The notes beneath the pieces are model-generated. The model searched no databases, was not told where the DNA came from, and was given only the letters and a program-made list of their open reading frames with translations. From Sabellastarte sp. h YS-2021 (Eukaryota > Annelida > Polychaeta > Sabellida > Sabellidae), in contig OZ024928.1 of the NCBI GenBank assembly GCA_964017235.1, positions 82,703,566 through 82,767,565 of the forward strand: a stretch of DNA of 64,000 bases, read 5' to 3'. Both the position numbers and the translations under genes were made by a program. Positions within the stretch are counted from its first letter, which is position 1; the number at the start of each line of letters is the position of its first letter. Below, one piece after another: positions 45,920 through 57,776 of this stretch.

Positions 45920-46590
45920 CTGCAAAATTTTCATAAGAGTCATTTCAGCCATTTATCCACATAAAGAATTTTTAAAAAAAGGAAAATCTACATACAAATC
46001 TTGGTTTTTATTTCTCCAGATCAAATAAAGTTTTAGTGTTGGTGTACATGATCCATAACAGAAAATGGGTAAAGTCTTCATGAGATATTTAACTTATTTA
46101 CTTATCATATAAACTCCAATTTATCAATTTAATACTGATACACCAAAGAAAACGTATAGCAGTATACATAAGGAAAAGAAGAAATCGATATTATTTCCGT
46201 CGACAGACATGGTACCTTGTAATACACATTGATGTCGACTGCTAGTTGTCATAGATGGTAGCGAAAGGGTTAATAGATATTCTGTGGCAGAAATGAATAA
46301 AAAATGTAGCATATTTTACACAAACATTTCAATTTGCGGGTGATAATGGACTCGAGTCCTTATAAAGACTGACTCATCTATCGAAGCTCAAGTAACCGTT
46401 TGCAGTCCTATTTCTAATAATTAATGTGGCAGAAACGAACAAATAAGCTATCAGTGCCTGTGAACGGGCTCTGTGTCAGCTGACTTTGTGTTTTGAGTTT
46501 CAGAGCAGAAGTGACAGAAGAAAAGGACACAAAAGTTGTGCCCTGGAAATGGTATTCAGAAGGAAAGTAACAAGGTAACTGTTAAGGTGT
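45920..46590 (-). other. Upstream STIP1 intron, unclassified
   Basis: About 670 bp without recognised repeats or exons. I looked here for the first TPR1 exon (pattern KGN.A, Y..AI..DP) and did not find it. Confidence 0.5.
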
Positions 46591-48748
46591 AAAAAGTAAG
46601 TTAAAAACATATTTAAAGAAAATACTACAAATGCAATACTGTTCGAGTTACAACTGATTTACTCAACAGTGAGAACCTCAGAGTAGCTATTACTCAGCTA
46701 TGCAAGGAGCTACAGGTCTGCAATTATACTATTTTATAGCTGACCCAAAAGTAGGCTAATAACTTAATAACAAAATACTGTAAATGAAATAGCTTACAGG
46801 TTACAACTGATTAACTGAACAATGAAAATCTAAAAGTGGCTATTGCTCAGCTATGCCATGAGCTACAGGTCTACAATTTCACTATGTTATAGCTGACCCA
46901 TAAGTATGTGAACAACATATTTAAACAAATTTCTCTAAACACAATAGTTTTCAAGTTACATCTGATTTACTCAACCGTGAGAAAACCTGAAAGTAGCTAT
47001 TGCTCAGCTATGCCATGACCTAGAGGTCTGCAATTTCACTATGTTATAGCTAACTTAAAAGTAGGTGAACAACATATTTATAGAAAATACTTAAAATGCA
47101 ATATTTTTCAAGTTACAACTGATTTACTCAACAGTGAGAACCTGAGAATACCTATTACACAGCTATGCCTTGAGATACACATCTGCAATTTTACTATGTT
47201 ATAGCTAATTCAAAAGTAGGTGAATAACATATTTAAACAAAATTCTCTAAATGCAATAGTTTTCAAGTTACAACTGATTAACTCAAGAGAGAAAACCTCA
47301 AAGTAGCTATTGCTCAGCTATGCCATGACATACAGGTCTGCAATTTCACTATGTTATACCTGATCCAAAAGTAATTGAACAACATATTTAAACAAAATTC
47401 TCTACATACAATAATTTTCAAGTTGCAACTGATTCACTCAACAGTGAGAACCTGAAAGTAGCTATTACTCAGCTATGCCATGAGCTACAAATCTGTAATT
47501 TTACAATGTTATAGCTAATTTAAAAGTAGATGAATAACATATTTAAAGAAAACACTTAGTTTTTAAGTTACAGCTGATTAACAACAGAGAAAACCTCAAA
47601 GAAGCTATTGCTCAGCTATGGAATGAGCTACAGGTCTGCAACTTTACTATGTTATAGCTGACCCAAAAGTAGGTGAACCACATATTTGAAGAAAATACTC
47701 TAAATGCAATAGTTTTCAAGTTACAACTGATTTACTCAACAGTAAGAACCTGAAAGTAGATATTGCTCAGCTATGCCATGACCTATAGTCTGCAATTTCA
47801 CCATGTTACAGCTTACTTAAAAGTAGGTGAACAACATATTTAAAGAAAATACTCTAAATGCAATATTTTTCAAGTTAAAACTGATTTACTCAACAGTGAA
47901 GAATAGCTATTACTCAGCTATGTCATGAGATACACATCTGCAATTTTACTATGTTGTAGCTAATTTAAAAGTAAATAAACAGAACATTTAAACAATATTC
48001 TCTAAATGCAATAGTTTTCAAGTTACAACTGATTTACTCAACAGTGATAACATCAAAGTAGATATTACTCAGCTATGCAATGAGCCACAGGTCTGCAATT
48101 TTACTATGTTATAGCTGACCCCAAAGTAACTGAATAACATATTTATGCAAAATACTGTAACTGCAATAGTTTTCAAGTTACAACTGATTAACTCAACAGT
48201 GAGAACCTCAAAATAGCTAGTGCTCAGCTATGAAATAAGCTACAGGTCTGTAATTTTTCTTTGTTGTAGCTGACCCAAAAGTAGGTGAATAACATATTTA
48301 AAGAAAATATTCTAAAGTCAATAGTTTTCAAGTTATAACTGGTTTACTTAACAGGGATAATATCAAAGTAGATATTACTGAGCTATGCAATGAGCCACAG
48401 GTCTACAATTTTACTATGTTATAGCTGACCCGAAAGTACCTGAATAACATATTTATACAAAATACTGTAAATGTAATAGTTTTCAACTTACAATTGATTT
48501 ACTCAACACTCAACAGTGAGAAGCTCAAAATAGCTACTACTCAGCTATGAAATAAGCTACAGGCCTGCAATTTTACTATGTTATAGCTGATCTAAAAGTA
48601 GGTGAATAAGATAGTAAAACAAAATACTCTAACTGCAATAGTTTTCAAGTTACAACTGATTTACTCAACAGTGATAGCAAAAAAAAGTTGCTATTACTCA
48701 ACTATGGAAAGAGCTACAGGTCTGCAATTTTACTATGTTATAGCTGAC
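46591..48748. repeat. ~155-bp satellite (about 14 units)
   Basis: Phrase 'gctacaggtctgcaatttta' recurs at 153-157 bp spacing (for example 46711, 46864, 47021). Units include 'aataacatatttaaa', 'atgcaatagttttcaagtta' and 'caactgatttactcaacagt'. The order of blocks is the same as in the 133-bp and 160-bp families, so these arrays share an ancestor. Units are more diverged than in the 53-57 kb array. Confidence 0.88.
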
Positions 48749-48749
48749 C

Positions 48750-48921
48750 GGTAGTTGGAAGGGCAGAGGAAACCAGTACATACAGTTCGTTAGGGTTCTG
48801 TACTGTAAACTGCCGACCAACGGCAAGCAACTACCAGTTTTCCCACTAGAGGCCATGCCCGGAATCGAACCCCGGCCTCAGAGGTGGGAGGCGAGAGTGT
48901 TACCACTCTGCCACCGTGACA
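48750..48921 (-). mobile_element. tRNA-derived SINE (tRNA-Gly-like head)
   Basis: On the minus strand it starts 'gtcacggtggcagagtggta' (A-box region) and has 'ctctcgcctcccacctctg', resembling the anticodon arm of tRNA-Gly(CCC), and the B box GGTTCGATTCC. The tail ends 'ctggtttcctctgcccttcc', reminiscent of the shared 3' domain of animal SINEs. It lies at the edge of the ~155-bp array. It is unlikely to be a functional tRNA because the acceptor arms do not pair. Confidence 0.75.
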
Positions 48922-48946
48922 CACACACACACACACACACCCCCAC
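48918..48946. repeat. (AC)n microsatellite
   Basis: About 11 AC units followed by a C-rich stretch, between the SINE head and the truncated H3 copy. Confidence 0.9.
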
Positions 48947-49616
48947 CCCGAACAGCCTAGGGAAATAATTTTAATACCATGAGATATAGAATTAATGTAT
49001 CAGTACAAAGTTCAGGATACTTTCATAGCACTGTCAGTTATATAAAGGTCCAAACAATGTTTAAATAGAGAAAATAATGTCGAAGAGAAAGATAATGCAT
49101 GTGAAGATGAAGTATTAAACAAGACAATTCAATAACAAGATGACAGCATTAATCAGTAAACTAAACATTACTACACTCTTTTATCTACATTTGGCATGGC
49201 CGAATTATGGTTTGGATGTTTGAATATTACCATGCATATAGAAGTGGTAATACATTCAATGAATGCTTATGTGTGGAGTTGGGAGCAAAACCTGTGGCTC
49301 ACTTGATGAAATTCCATCTGTTACAATGGGAAGTTGAAAAAGTTAAATTCTTAATGAACTCTAATAAGACTTTAACAGTGCTTAATCTGCATCAAAAGAC
49401 AGATCCAAAGGTGCAACAAGATTTTATAGGTCAAGGTCACTACAACAAGGTCAAAGGTCAAATCAAGGTCACACCATGATGCTGCAGACCTGCAACCCCT
49501 AACCAATGTCCCTACCAAGTATCAACTTCCTACACCTTACGGTTTCCGTGATATAGCCCGGACAAGATTTTATAGGTCAAGGTCACTACGGCAAGGTCAA
49601 AGGTCAAACTAGGAAT

Positions 49617-51098
49617 TTCAAAAAGTGGGGGTGATCCCCCACCACTGCACAAAATGTTGGGGAGGGGCTAAAAATTCTGGGGGACGACTTTATGATAAGT
49701 TTAAACTAATAAAAAATACATTTTCAGTTTATTTATACATTTTAACAGTGGACTTCTATTAATTAGTGGTCAATTTTTATTGTCTTGCCCAATAAAAATA
49801 AACTTCAAGGCTAGTGATAGAATTTTAAAAAAATACTGAAAATGGTTATTTACATCAAAGTGGCTCCTGTCACGGCATTATGGTTTTAAGTTTTCATCTG
49901 AAGTCATGGCATCACAAATTCAGTCATTACACCATCAATTCATACAAATATGTTGGAAAACCCCCACAGAATACCATGACCTCATGAATATTAATGAGTA
50001 GTCCATAAATTCTTCAAGTAAAATATTGCTAAAAAATCCAATGGAATCGTCAAATATTTTTTTACGCATACATGAGCTCTGTAGTCCATCTAGTATTTGA
50101 TCTTAAATCAGAAAATATTAAGAATTAGTGGTGGTGGACCAATTCACACCCGGGTACCTATTCACGCCCACCCCTAAATTTATCCAAAACAATCACAGTT
50201 AAACAATAAGTTACAAATGTAAATGATCCATTTGATGAATATCTATGATGTGGTTAACATCTTCTCTCTGAAAAATTAGTGGTGGTGGACCAATTCACGC
50301 CCATGTACCTATTCACGCCCACCCTCAATTTTCTCAAAGATTTGTACTTTTTCATGGACAAGATGTTTACCACATCATAGATAATTATCGAATTGATGAT
50401 ATACATAAGTAATTTATTGTGTAATTGTGCTGGTTTTGGATAAATTTAGGGGTGGGCGTGAATAGGTACATGGGCGTGAACTGGTCCACCACCACTATAA
50501 ATCTTCATGAAAATTGAGGGTGGGCCTGAATTGGTACCCGGGCCTGAATTGGTCCACCACTACTAAAACCACCATAAAAATCTGTGACCTCATTAATATT
50601 AATGAGTTGTCCATGAATTTTGATCCAGTAAAATATTTTTCTAGGGAATTCCGACAGATACGTAGGGTCAGCACCGGCTTCACTGCCATGGCCTGTTGTA
50701 GTAACAATCCAGTCTACTGTAAGTTTCGTTTTTCTTGCAGCCATTTTTTATATAATCATCCACTTTCAGCTTAATTTTATATTTTTGGGTATAATATGTC
50801 CAAATACTGTCTGTACCTCATAATATATTTGAGTTTGTAAACGATCACGAAACCACAATCGTCTACAGGCATTATTCGAAGAACGTTTCGACGGAAAAAT
50901 CAAAACCTCGACAAACTCTCGATCCGTGCAGTGTTTCGATTTTCTAGATCTCTCGTCTTTTCGCTTCATATATTTCCCGCATCACCTTGTGTACTACGCG
51001 TTCTCATATAATTTGGTTACCGCAGACTCCAAGAAAATCCGCGTTTGTAGGCGAATTAATGCGCGATCCCGCGGAAAACGCATCCTAGAAGCAACTCT
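49617..51098. mobile_element. Unclassified insertion in H3, possibly composite
   Basis: Starts CTAGGAATTTC, followed within 15 bp by a hairpin (GTGGGGG/CCCCCAC), which resembles the end design of the other Helentron-like families. Inside are interlocked inverted repeats (50127-50567). The right part, near 50,840-51,090, is unusually CpG-rich ('cgcgatcccgcgg'). A minus frame at 50505-50744 starting MAARKTKLTVDW has an ATG and a plausible downstream sequence but matches no family I recognise. Confidence 0.45.
50127..50567. repeat. Interlocked inverted repeats (two pairs)
   Basis: Four copies of a 45-60 bp block with 'agtggtggtggaccaattca' and 'cctattcacgcccaccc': forward at about 50,127 and 50,276, inverse at about 50,438-50,499 and 50,508-50,567. 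The inner flanks tell the partners: 'ctaaatttatccaaaac' pairs the 1st with the 3rd, and 'ctcaattttc' pairs the 2nd with the 4th. The 1st-3rd hairpin extends further inward ('tatgatgtggttaacatctt' against 'aagatgtttaccacatcata'). Confidence 0.8.
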
Positions 51099-51487
51099 GA
51101 ACCAATGTCCCTACCAAGTATCAACTTCCTACACCTTACGGTTTCCGAGATATAACCTGGACAAGACTTTATAGGTCAAGGTCACTACGGCAAGGTCAAA
51201 TCAAGGTGAGAAAATGATGTAGCACACCTACACCCCCTAACCAATGTCCCTACTAAGTATCAACTTACTCTACCTTACGGTTTCCGAGATATAGCCAGGA
51301 CAAGATTTTATAGGTCAAGGTCACTACGGCAAGGTCAAAGGTCAAATCAAGGTCAGACCATGACGTTGCACACCTACACATCCTAACTAATGTCCCTACC
51401 AAGTATCGCTTCCTAAGATACAGCCCGGACAAACTTTTTCCCACCGGGAAAACACTACCCTGACAGCCCTTAAGGACTGTGGGGTAA

Positions 51488-52053
51488 AAATTCTTTTCAA
51501 AATTCATTAAAAAATAATCAAGAAAGATCCAGGTCTGACACTCACACAAGGGAATCTACTTGTGGCCTAGTACATACTACATATGTTCAAGATATGAGAG
51601 AAATCCCTGAAATAGTCACTGAGAAAATTGTGATAAAGTGTTAAAATTTTCTTACTTATAATAGCTCTAGCAAACAGATGAACAAACAGAGCTGCATGCC
51701 TTGAACAATTTTTTTTTCATGCTAGATAGATAAGCTATCTTTTTAAAAAAAATAGGCCAAGGCCTGCTGCTTACTGGCGACCCGCATGTTGTGGTTGTGC
51801 CACCCAAATACTTTTTTCATACTTTTTTCATATTTCGTCACATGTATTTTATATTCTGTGATGATATAACCTGGTCACCCAAATAGGTCGGTGATTATGC
51901 AAAATAATATATATTGTGAACACAACTAAAACTTCAATGTAATACAACTTCTTCAATAAAGCAATTATTATTTGTCAGTTTTGCATGCATACATTTCATT
52001 ATGTACCAGAAAGTTAGGAAAAAACTTTTCTTAGAATGTCAGGAGTATAAATT
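51488..52053. other. Unclassified sequence between H3 and DIRS copy B
   Basis: AT-rich sequence with no supported gene or repeat. Confidence 0.45.
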
Positions 52054-52243
52054 TGAAAATTTTAATTACTTAAATGTAGCTTTTATAAGCTACAAGCTTA
52101 CCATGTGGGACTTAATGCTGATCTCGGGTTGCCACACCCGGGGCCAACGTCTTAGAAAAAAAGACAGTTCTTGTTAGCCACCGGATATACTGGTAGTTGT
52201 CGTCACGTGATAACTTCTGACCAATCGTCCTACTTTCTCGTTG
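52054..52243. repeat. DIRS copy B terminal inverted repeat, 3' side
   Basis: 52112-52243 is the near-exact reverse complement of 63321-63452 (one substitution noticed, 'atctcggg' versus 'atcttggg'). The outer ~58 bp differ from the other end and are represented in the internal complementary region. It contains CACGTG at 52204-52209. Confidence 0.93.
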
Positions 52244-52310
52244 AAATTTTTTTTTTTTAAACCTACCCCTCAGCTGTAAACAGCGGGGAGGCAGGGTGGG
52301 ACTCTTCTAA

Positions 52311-52413
52311 GTCCCACATGGTAAGCTTGTAGCTTATAAAAGCTACATTTAAGTAATTAAAATTTTCAATTTTATTACGCTACAATAGCTTACCATGTGG
52401 GACTTAATGCTGA
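52311..52413. repeat. DIRS copy B internal complementary region
   Basis: 52311-52368 is the inverse of the 3' terminus (52054-52111). The rest, ATTTTATTACGCTACAATAG and on, is the inverse of the 5' terminus (63436-63487). The two halves meet where the element ends meet in a circle, which sets the ends at 52,054 and 63,487 within a few bases. Confidence 0.93.
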
Positions 52414-52771
52414 ATTCAACCGCCCGGTGGCGGGATTACAGCTGAGACTGGAAGGTATGTCATTTTTTCTAAGATTTTGAATTAACATGTATAGAATAGT
52501 GCCAGAAATACCAGTCTGAGTCCCATTTACAGTGCCCCTATCCCGAAGGCTGGGCCTGTAACGAGCCAAAAACCTAAGTAAATGAGAGACAGTGCTAAAA
52601 CTGTCTAGATGTTTTATTGTAGGACGGAAGTGCAGCAGAGCTCACTCCGAGGTCTGAGGGTCCAAAAGGGCCCTTCACGTATGACTCACCAACCCAGTGG
52701 TTGGGCATCTCATAAAATTTTTACAACCTGAAAATGAGATTAATGACAACTAAATAAGTCCTTAATAGAAA
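52414..52771 (-). other. DIRS copy B 3' untranslated region
   Basis: About 360 bp between the internal complementary region and the H2 insertion. It continues after H2 at 57,816 into the recombinase stop. No coding signal. Confidence 0.6.
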
Positions 52772-52869
52772 CTAGAGGATCGCTCGCAAAAAAAAAAGAT
52801 AATGTTTTTGCATAGCAAAAACAAAGCGTCCCGAAAAGGATATAAAGGTGAGTGCTAAAGTATTAAGAA

Positions 52870-53275
52870 AATGCTTCGTTTCTAGCCTTATACTGTTGTG
52901 GCAACCAAAGTCAGCGCAGTCTGCTCTATCTAGCACGGTTTTCAAGATATAAGCATTTTTGTGTTTTGCAAAAAATAAAAAAATTTAAAATGTCCGCTAT
53001 ATTTGGCGAGACAAAAATATTTTGAAAATTGGCATGGCTACTCTGCAGAGATACCCAGCAGGTCCAAAATTTTGTTGAGTTCACTCCATATAGCACGGTT
53101 TTCGAGATATAAGCATTTTTGTGTTTTGCAAAAACTTTGAAAATTCAAAATGGCCACCATTTTTGGGGAGACAAAAATTTTTGTCAAGACCACTGCCGTG
53201 GTATGTATCTCCCGCCGAGCATTAAAGCAGAAGAAATAGCTTTTCCGAGATATTCACAATTTTGCATTTTCGTGT
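52870..53275. repeat. 169-bp repeat family, left block (about 2 units)
   Basis: Units carry 'gagatataagcatttttgtg', 'caaaatggccaccattttt', 'ggcgagacaaaaa' and 'actctgcagagataccc'. The block ends with a decayed H4-style 'atctcccgccgagcattaaa' before the 133-bp array begins. Confidence 0.8.
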
Positions 53276-56200
53276 GTGAAAGGTCTTCCAAAAGTAGGTG
53301 AATGAGTTATTTGAGAAAAATTGGCTATCTGCAATACTATTAAGAGATAATTCACATTTACTCATTTTGAGTAGGTGAATAATTATCTATGGGTCTGAAA
53401 CTTCACCAAGTGAAAGCTCTCCCAAAAGTAGGTGAAGTTATTTGAGAAAAATTGGCTATCTGCAATACTTTTAGAGATAATTCGCATTTACTCATTTTGA
53501 GTAGGTGAGTAATTAGCTATGGGTCTGAAACTTCACCATGTGAAAGCTCTCCCACAAGTAGATGAATGAGTATTTGAGAAAAATTGGGTATCCGCAATAC
53601 TTTTACAGATAATTAGCATTTACTCATTTTGAGTAGGTGAATAAATAGCTATGGGTCTGAAACTTCACAGAGTGAAAGCTCTCCCAAAAGTAGGTGAATG
53701 AGTTATTTGAGAAAAATTGGCTATCTACAATACTTTTAGAGATAATTCACATTTACTCATTTTGAGTAGGTGAATAATTAGCTATGGGTCTGAAACTTCA
53801 CCAAGTGAAAGCTCTGCCAAAAGTAGGTGAATGAGTTATTTGAGAAAAATTGGCTATCTGCAATACTTTTAGAGATAATTCGCATTTACTCATTTTGAGT
53901 AGGTGAGTAATTTGCTATGGGTCTGAAACTTCACCAAGTGAAAGCTCTCCCAAAAGTAGGTGAATGAGTTATTTGAGAAAAATTGGCTATCTGCAATACT
54001 TTTAGAGATAATTCGCATTTACTCATTTTGAGTAAGTGAGTAATTAGCTATGGGTCTGAAACTTCACCAAGTGAAAGCTCTCCCAAAAGTAGGTGAATGA
54101 GTTATTTGAGAAAAATTGGCTATCTGCAATACTTTTAGAGATAATTCGCATTTACTCATTTTGAGTAGGTGAGTAATTAGCTATGGGTCTGAAACTTCAC
54201 CAAGTGAAAGCTCTCCCAAAAGTAGGTGAATGAGTTATTTGAGAAAAATTGGCTATCTGCAATACTTTTAGAGATAATTCACATTTACTCATTTTCAGTA
54301 GGTGAGTAATTAGCTACGGGTCTGAAACTTCACCAAGTGAAAGCTCTGCCAAAAGTAGGTGAATGAGTTATTTGAGAAAAATTGGCTATCTGCAATACTT
54401 TTAGAGATAATTCGCATTTACTCATTTTGAGTAGGTGAGTAATTAGCTATGGGTCTGAAACTTCACAGAGTGAAAGCTCTCCCAAAAGTAGGTGAATGAG
54501 TTATTTGAGAAAAATTGGCTATCTGCAATACTTTTAGAGATAATTCGCATTTACTCATTTTGAGTAGGTGAGTAATTAGCTATGGGTCTGAAACTTCACC
54601 ATGTGAAAGCTCTCCCAAAAGTAGGTGAATGAGTTATTTGAGAAAAATTAGCTATCTGCAATACTTTTAGAGATAATTCGCATTTACTCATTTTGAGTAG
54701 GTGAGTAATTAGCTATGGGTCTGAAACTTCACCAAGTGAAAGCTCTCCCAAAAGTAGGTGAACGATTAATTTGAGAAAAATTGGCTATCTGCAATACTTT
54801 TAGAGATAATTCGCATTTACTCATTTTGAGTAGGTGAGTAATTAGCTATGGGTCTGAAACTTCACCAAGTGAAAGCTCTCCCAAAAGTAGGTGAATGAGT
54901 TATTTGAGAAAAATTGGCTATCTGCAATACTTTTACAGATAATTCGCATTTACTCATTTTGAGTAGGTGAGTAATAAGCTATGGGTCTGAAACTTCACCA
55001 AGTGAAAGCTCTCCCAAAAGTAGGTGAATGATTAATTTGAGAAAAACTGGCTATCTGCAATACTTTTAGAGATAATTCGCATTTACTCATTTTGAGTAGG
55101 TGAGTAATTAGCTATGGGTCTGAAACTTCACCAAGTGAAGGCTCTCCCAAAAGTAGGTGAATGAGTTATTTGAGAAAAATTGGCTATCTGCAATACTTTT
55201 AGAGATAATTCGCATTTACTCATTTTGAGTAGGTGAGTAATTAGCTATGGGTCTGAAACTTCACCAAGTGAAAGCTCTCCCAAAAGTAGGTGAATGAGTT
55301 ATTTGAGAAAAATTGGCTATCTGCAATACTTTTAGAGATAATTCACATTTACTCATTTTCAGTAGGTGAGTAATTAGCTATGGGTCTGAAACTTCACCAA
55401 GTGAAAGCTCTGCCAAAAGTAGGTGAATGAGTTATTTGAGAAAAATTGGCTATCTGCAATACTTTTAGAGATAATTCGCATTTACTCATTTTGAGTAGGT
55501 GAGTAATTAGCTATGGGTCTGAAACTTCACAGAGTGAAAGCTCTCCCAAAAGTAGGTGAATGAGTTATTTGAGAAAAATTGGCTATCTGCAATACTTTTA
55601 GAGATAATTCGCATTTACTCATTTTGAGTAGGTGAGTAATTAGCTATGGGTCTGAAACTTCACCATGTGAAAGCTCTCCCAAAAGTAGGTGAATGAGTTA
55701 TTTGAGAAAAATTGGCTATCTGCAATACTTTTAGAGATAATTCGCATTTACTCATTTTGAGTAAGTGAGTAATTAGCTATGGGTCTGAAACTTCACCAAG
55801 TGAAAGCTCTCCCAAAAGTAGGTGAATGAGTTATTTGAGAAAAATTGGCTATCTGCAATACTTTTAGAGATAATTCACATTTACTCATTTTCAGTAGGTG
55901 AGTAATTAGCTATGGGTCTGAAACTTCACCAAGTGAAAGCTCTGCCAAAAGTAGGTGAATGAGTTATTTGAGAAAAATTGGCTATCTGCAATACTTTTAG
56001 AGATAATTCGCATTTACTCATTTTGAGTAGGTGAGTAATTAGCTATGGGTCTGAAACTTCACAGAGTGAAAGCTCTCCCAAAAGTAGGTGAATGAGTTAT
56101 TTGAGAAAAATTGGCTATCTGCAATACTTTTAGAGATAATTCGCATTTACTCATTTTGAGTAAGTGAGTAATTAGCTATGGGTCTGAAACTTCACCAAGT

Positions 56201-56752
56201 GAAAGCTCTCCCAAAAGTAGGTGAATGAGTTATTTGAGAAAAATTGGCTATCTGCAATACTTTTAGAGATAATTCGCATTTACTCATTTTGAGTAGGTGA
56301 GTAATTAGCTATGGGTCTGAAACTTCACCATGTGAAAGCTCTCCCAAAAGTAGGTGAATGAGTTATTTGAGAAAAATTGGCTATCTGCAATACTTTTAGA
56401 GATAATTCGCATTTACTCATTTTGAGTAAGTGAGTAATTAGCTATGGGTCTGAAACTTCACCAAGTGAAAGCTCTCCCAAAAGTAGGTGAATGAGTTATT
56501 TGAGAAAAATTGGCTATCTGCAATACTTTTAGAGATAATTCGCATTTACTCATTTTGAGTAGGTGAGTAATTAGCTATGGGTCTGAAATTTCACCATGTG
56601 AAAGCTCTCCCAAAAGTAGGTGAATGAGTTATTTGAGAAAAATTGGCTATCTGCAATACTTTTAGAGATAATTCGCATTTACTCATTTTGAGTAGGTGAG
56701 TAATTGGCTATGGGTCTGAAACTTCACCATGTGAAAGCTCTTCCAAAAGTAG
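53276..56752. repeat. 133-bp satellite array (about 26 units)
   Basis: A strict 133-bp period (for example 'gggtctgaaacttcacc' at 54052, 54185 and 54318) with very high identity between units. Minor variants (caccaag/caccatg/cacagag, ctcccaaaa/ctgccaaaa, gagtagg/cagtagg/gagtaag) recur in blocks of several units, which shows recent segmental amplification. Same family as 37.8-43 kb but more homogeneous. Confidence 0.95.
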
Positions 56753-57400
56753 GTGAGAAATTTTTTGTTTGAAAATTGGCATGGCTACTCTGCAGAGATA
56801 CCCTGCGGGTCAAAAATTTCGTCGAAATCCCTCTATCTAGCAGGGTTTTCGAGATATAAGCATTTTTATGTTTTGCAATTTTTGCGAAAAATTCGAAAAT
56901 TCAAAATGGCCGCCATTTTTGGCGAGACAAAATTTTTTTCAAAATTGGGATAACTACTCTGCAGAGATACCCTGCGGGTCAAAAATTTCGTCGAAATTGC
57001 TCTATCTAGCACGGTTTTCGAGATATAAGCATTTTTGTGTTTTGCAATTTTTGCGAAAATTTCGAAAATTCAAAATGGCCGCCATTTTTGGCGAGACAAA
57101 AATTTTTTGAAAATTGGGAAAAGTACTCCGCAGAGATATCCTGCGGGTCAAAAATTTTGTCGAAATTGCTCTATCTAGCACGGTTTTTGAGATATAAGCA
57201 TTTTTGTGTTTTGCAATTTTTGCGAAAATTTCGAAAATTCAAAATGGCCGCCATTTTGGGCGAGACAAAAATTTTTTGAAAATTGGGAAAACTACTCCGC
57301 AGAGATACCCTGCGGGTCAAAAATTTCGTCGAAATCGCTCTATCTAGCACGGTTTTCGAGATATAAGCATTTTTGTGTTTTCCTTATTTGGAAAATTCGT
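56753..57400. repeat. 169-bp repeat family, right block (about 3.8 units)
   Basis: The methionine-starting open frames at 56868, 57037 and 57206 mark an exact 169-bp period. Each unit contains the near-palindromic CAAAATGGCCGCCATTTT, 'ctctatctagcacggttttc' and 'tgcgggtcaaaaattt'. The repeated ~80-codon frames are a by-product of the repeat. Confidence 0.92.
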
Positions 57401-57701
57401 AATGATTAATTAATCATTAATTACTCGGCCATTTCTTGACCAATCAATGCCAAAATCTAATGATTTCCAGATTTTAATAGAATGAATGTATTTGCCAAGT
57501 TTCAGGTGAATTGATAAAATTCCTTTCAAGTTATCATCCGGACAAGCTTCCCCATCGAAAAAAGACATTTTTGGTCATGTGACCTCTCTGATTGGTTGAA
57601 ATGTCACTGCAGCATATTCAAAAAAATTCCCCAAGGCTACTGCCTAAACCTGCCAAAATTTGAAAAGAATCCGCCTAACGGTTACAGAGTTATAAGGAAA
57701 A

Positions 57702-57776
57702 CAAAATGCGGAGCCGGCGGAGCCGGCGGAGCCGGCGGAGCCGCCGGAGCCGGCGGAGCCGGCGGAGCTGGAAGCT
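57702..57776. repeat. GCCGGCGGA minisatellite in H2
   Basis: About seven units of a 9-bp GC-rich repeat at the place where H1 carries its (CGG)n run, 15-20 bp before the terminal hairpin. Confidence 0.9.

Larger units (their letters stand above)
48947..51487 (-). mobile_element. H3 Helentron-like element, second copy with insertion
   Basis: Left part from 48,950 ('aacagcctagggaaataatt', 'accatgagatatagaatta', 'cagttatataaaggtcc'). ~150-bp AGGTCA units follow at 49,400-49,612 and resume at 51,100-51,430. The end 'taccctgacagcccttaagg' plus 'actgtggggta' (51,457-51,487) is the H3 hairpin. About 1.5 kb of unrelated sequence is inserted at 49,617-51,098. The first ~15 bp are lost against the AC repeat. 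Confidence 0.75.

Noticed and set aside
48830-48921. A functional tRNA-Gly gene on the minus strand
   Set aside because: A and B boxes and an anticodon-arm-like stretch are present, but the acceptor stem does not pair and a SINE-like tail follows.
53276-57400. Regularly spaced repeats resembling a CRISPR array
   Set aside because: The whole 133- or 169-bp unit is repeated with no unique spacers, and the genome is eukaryotic.
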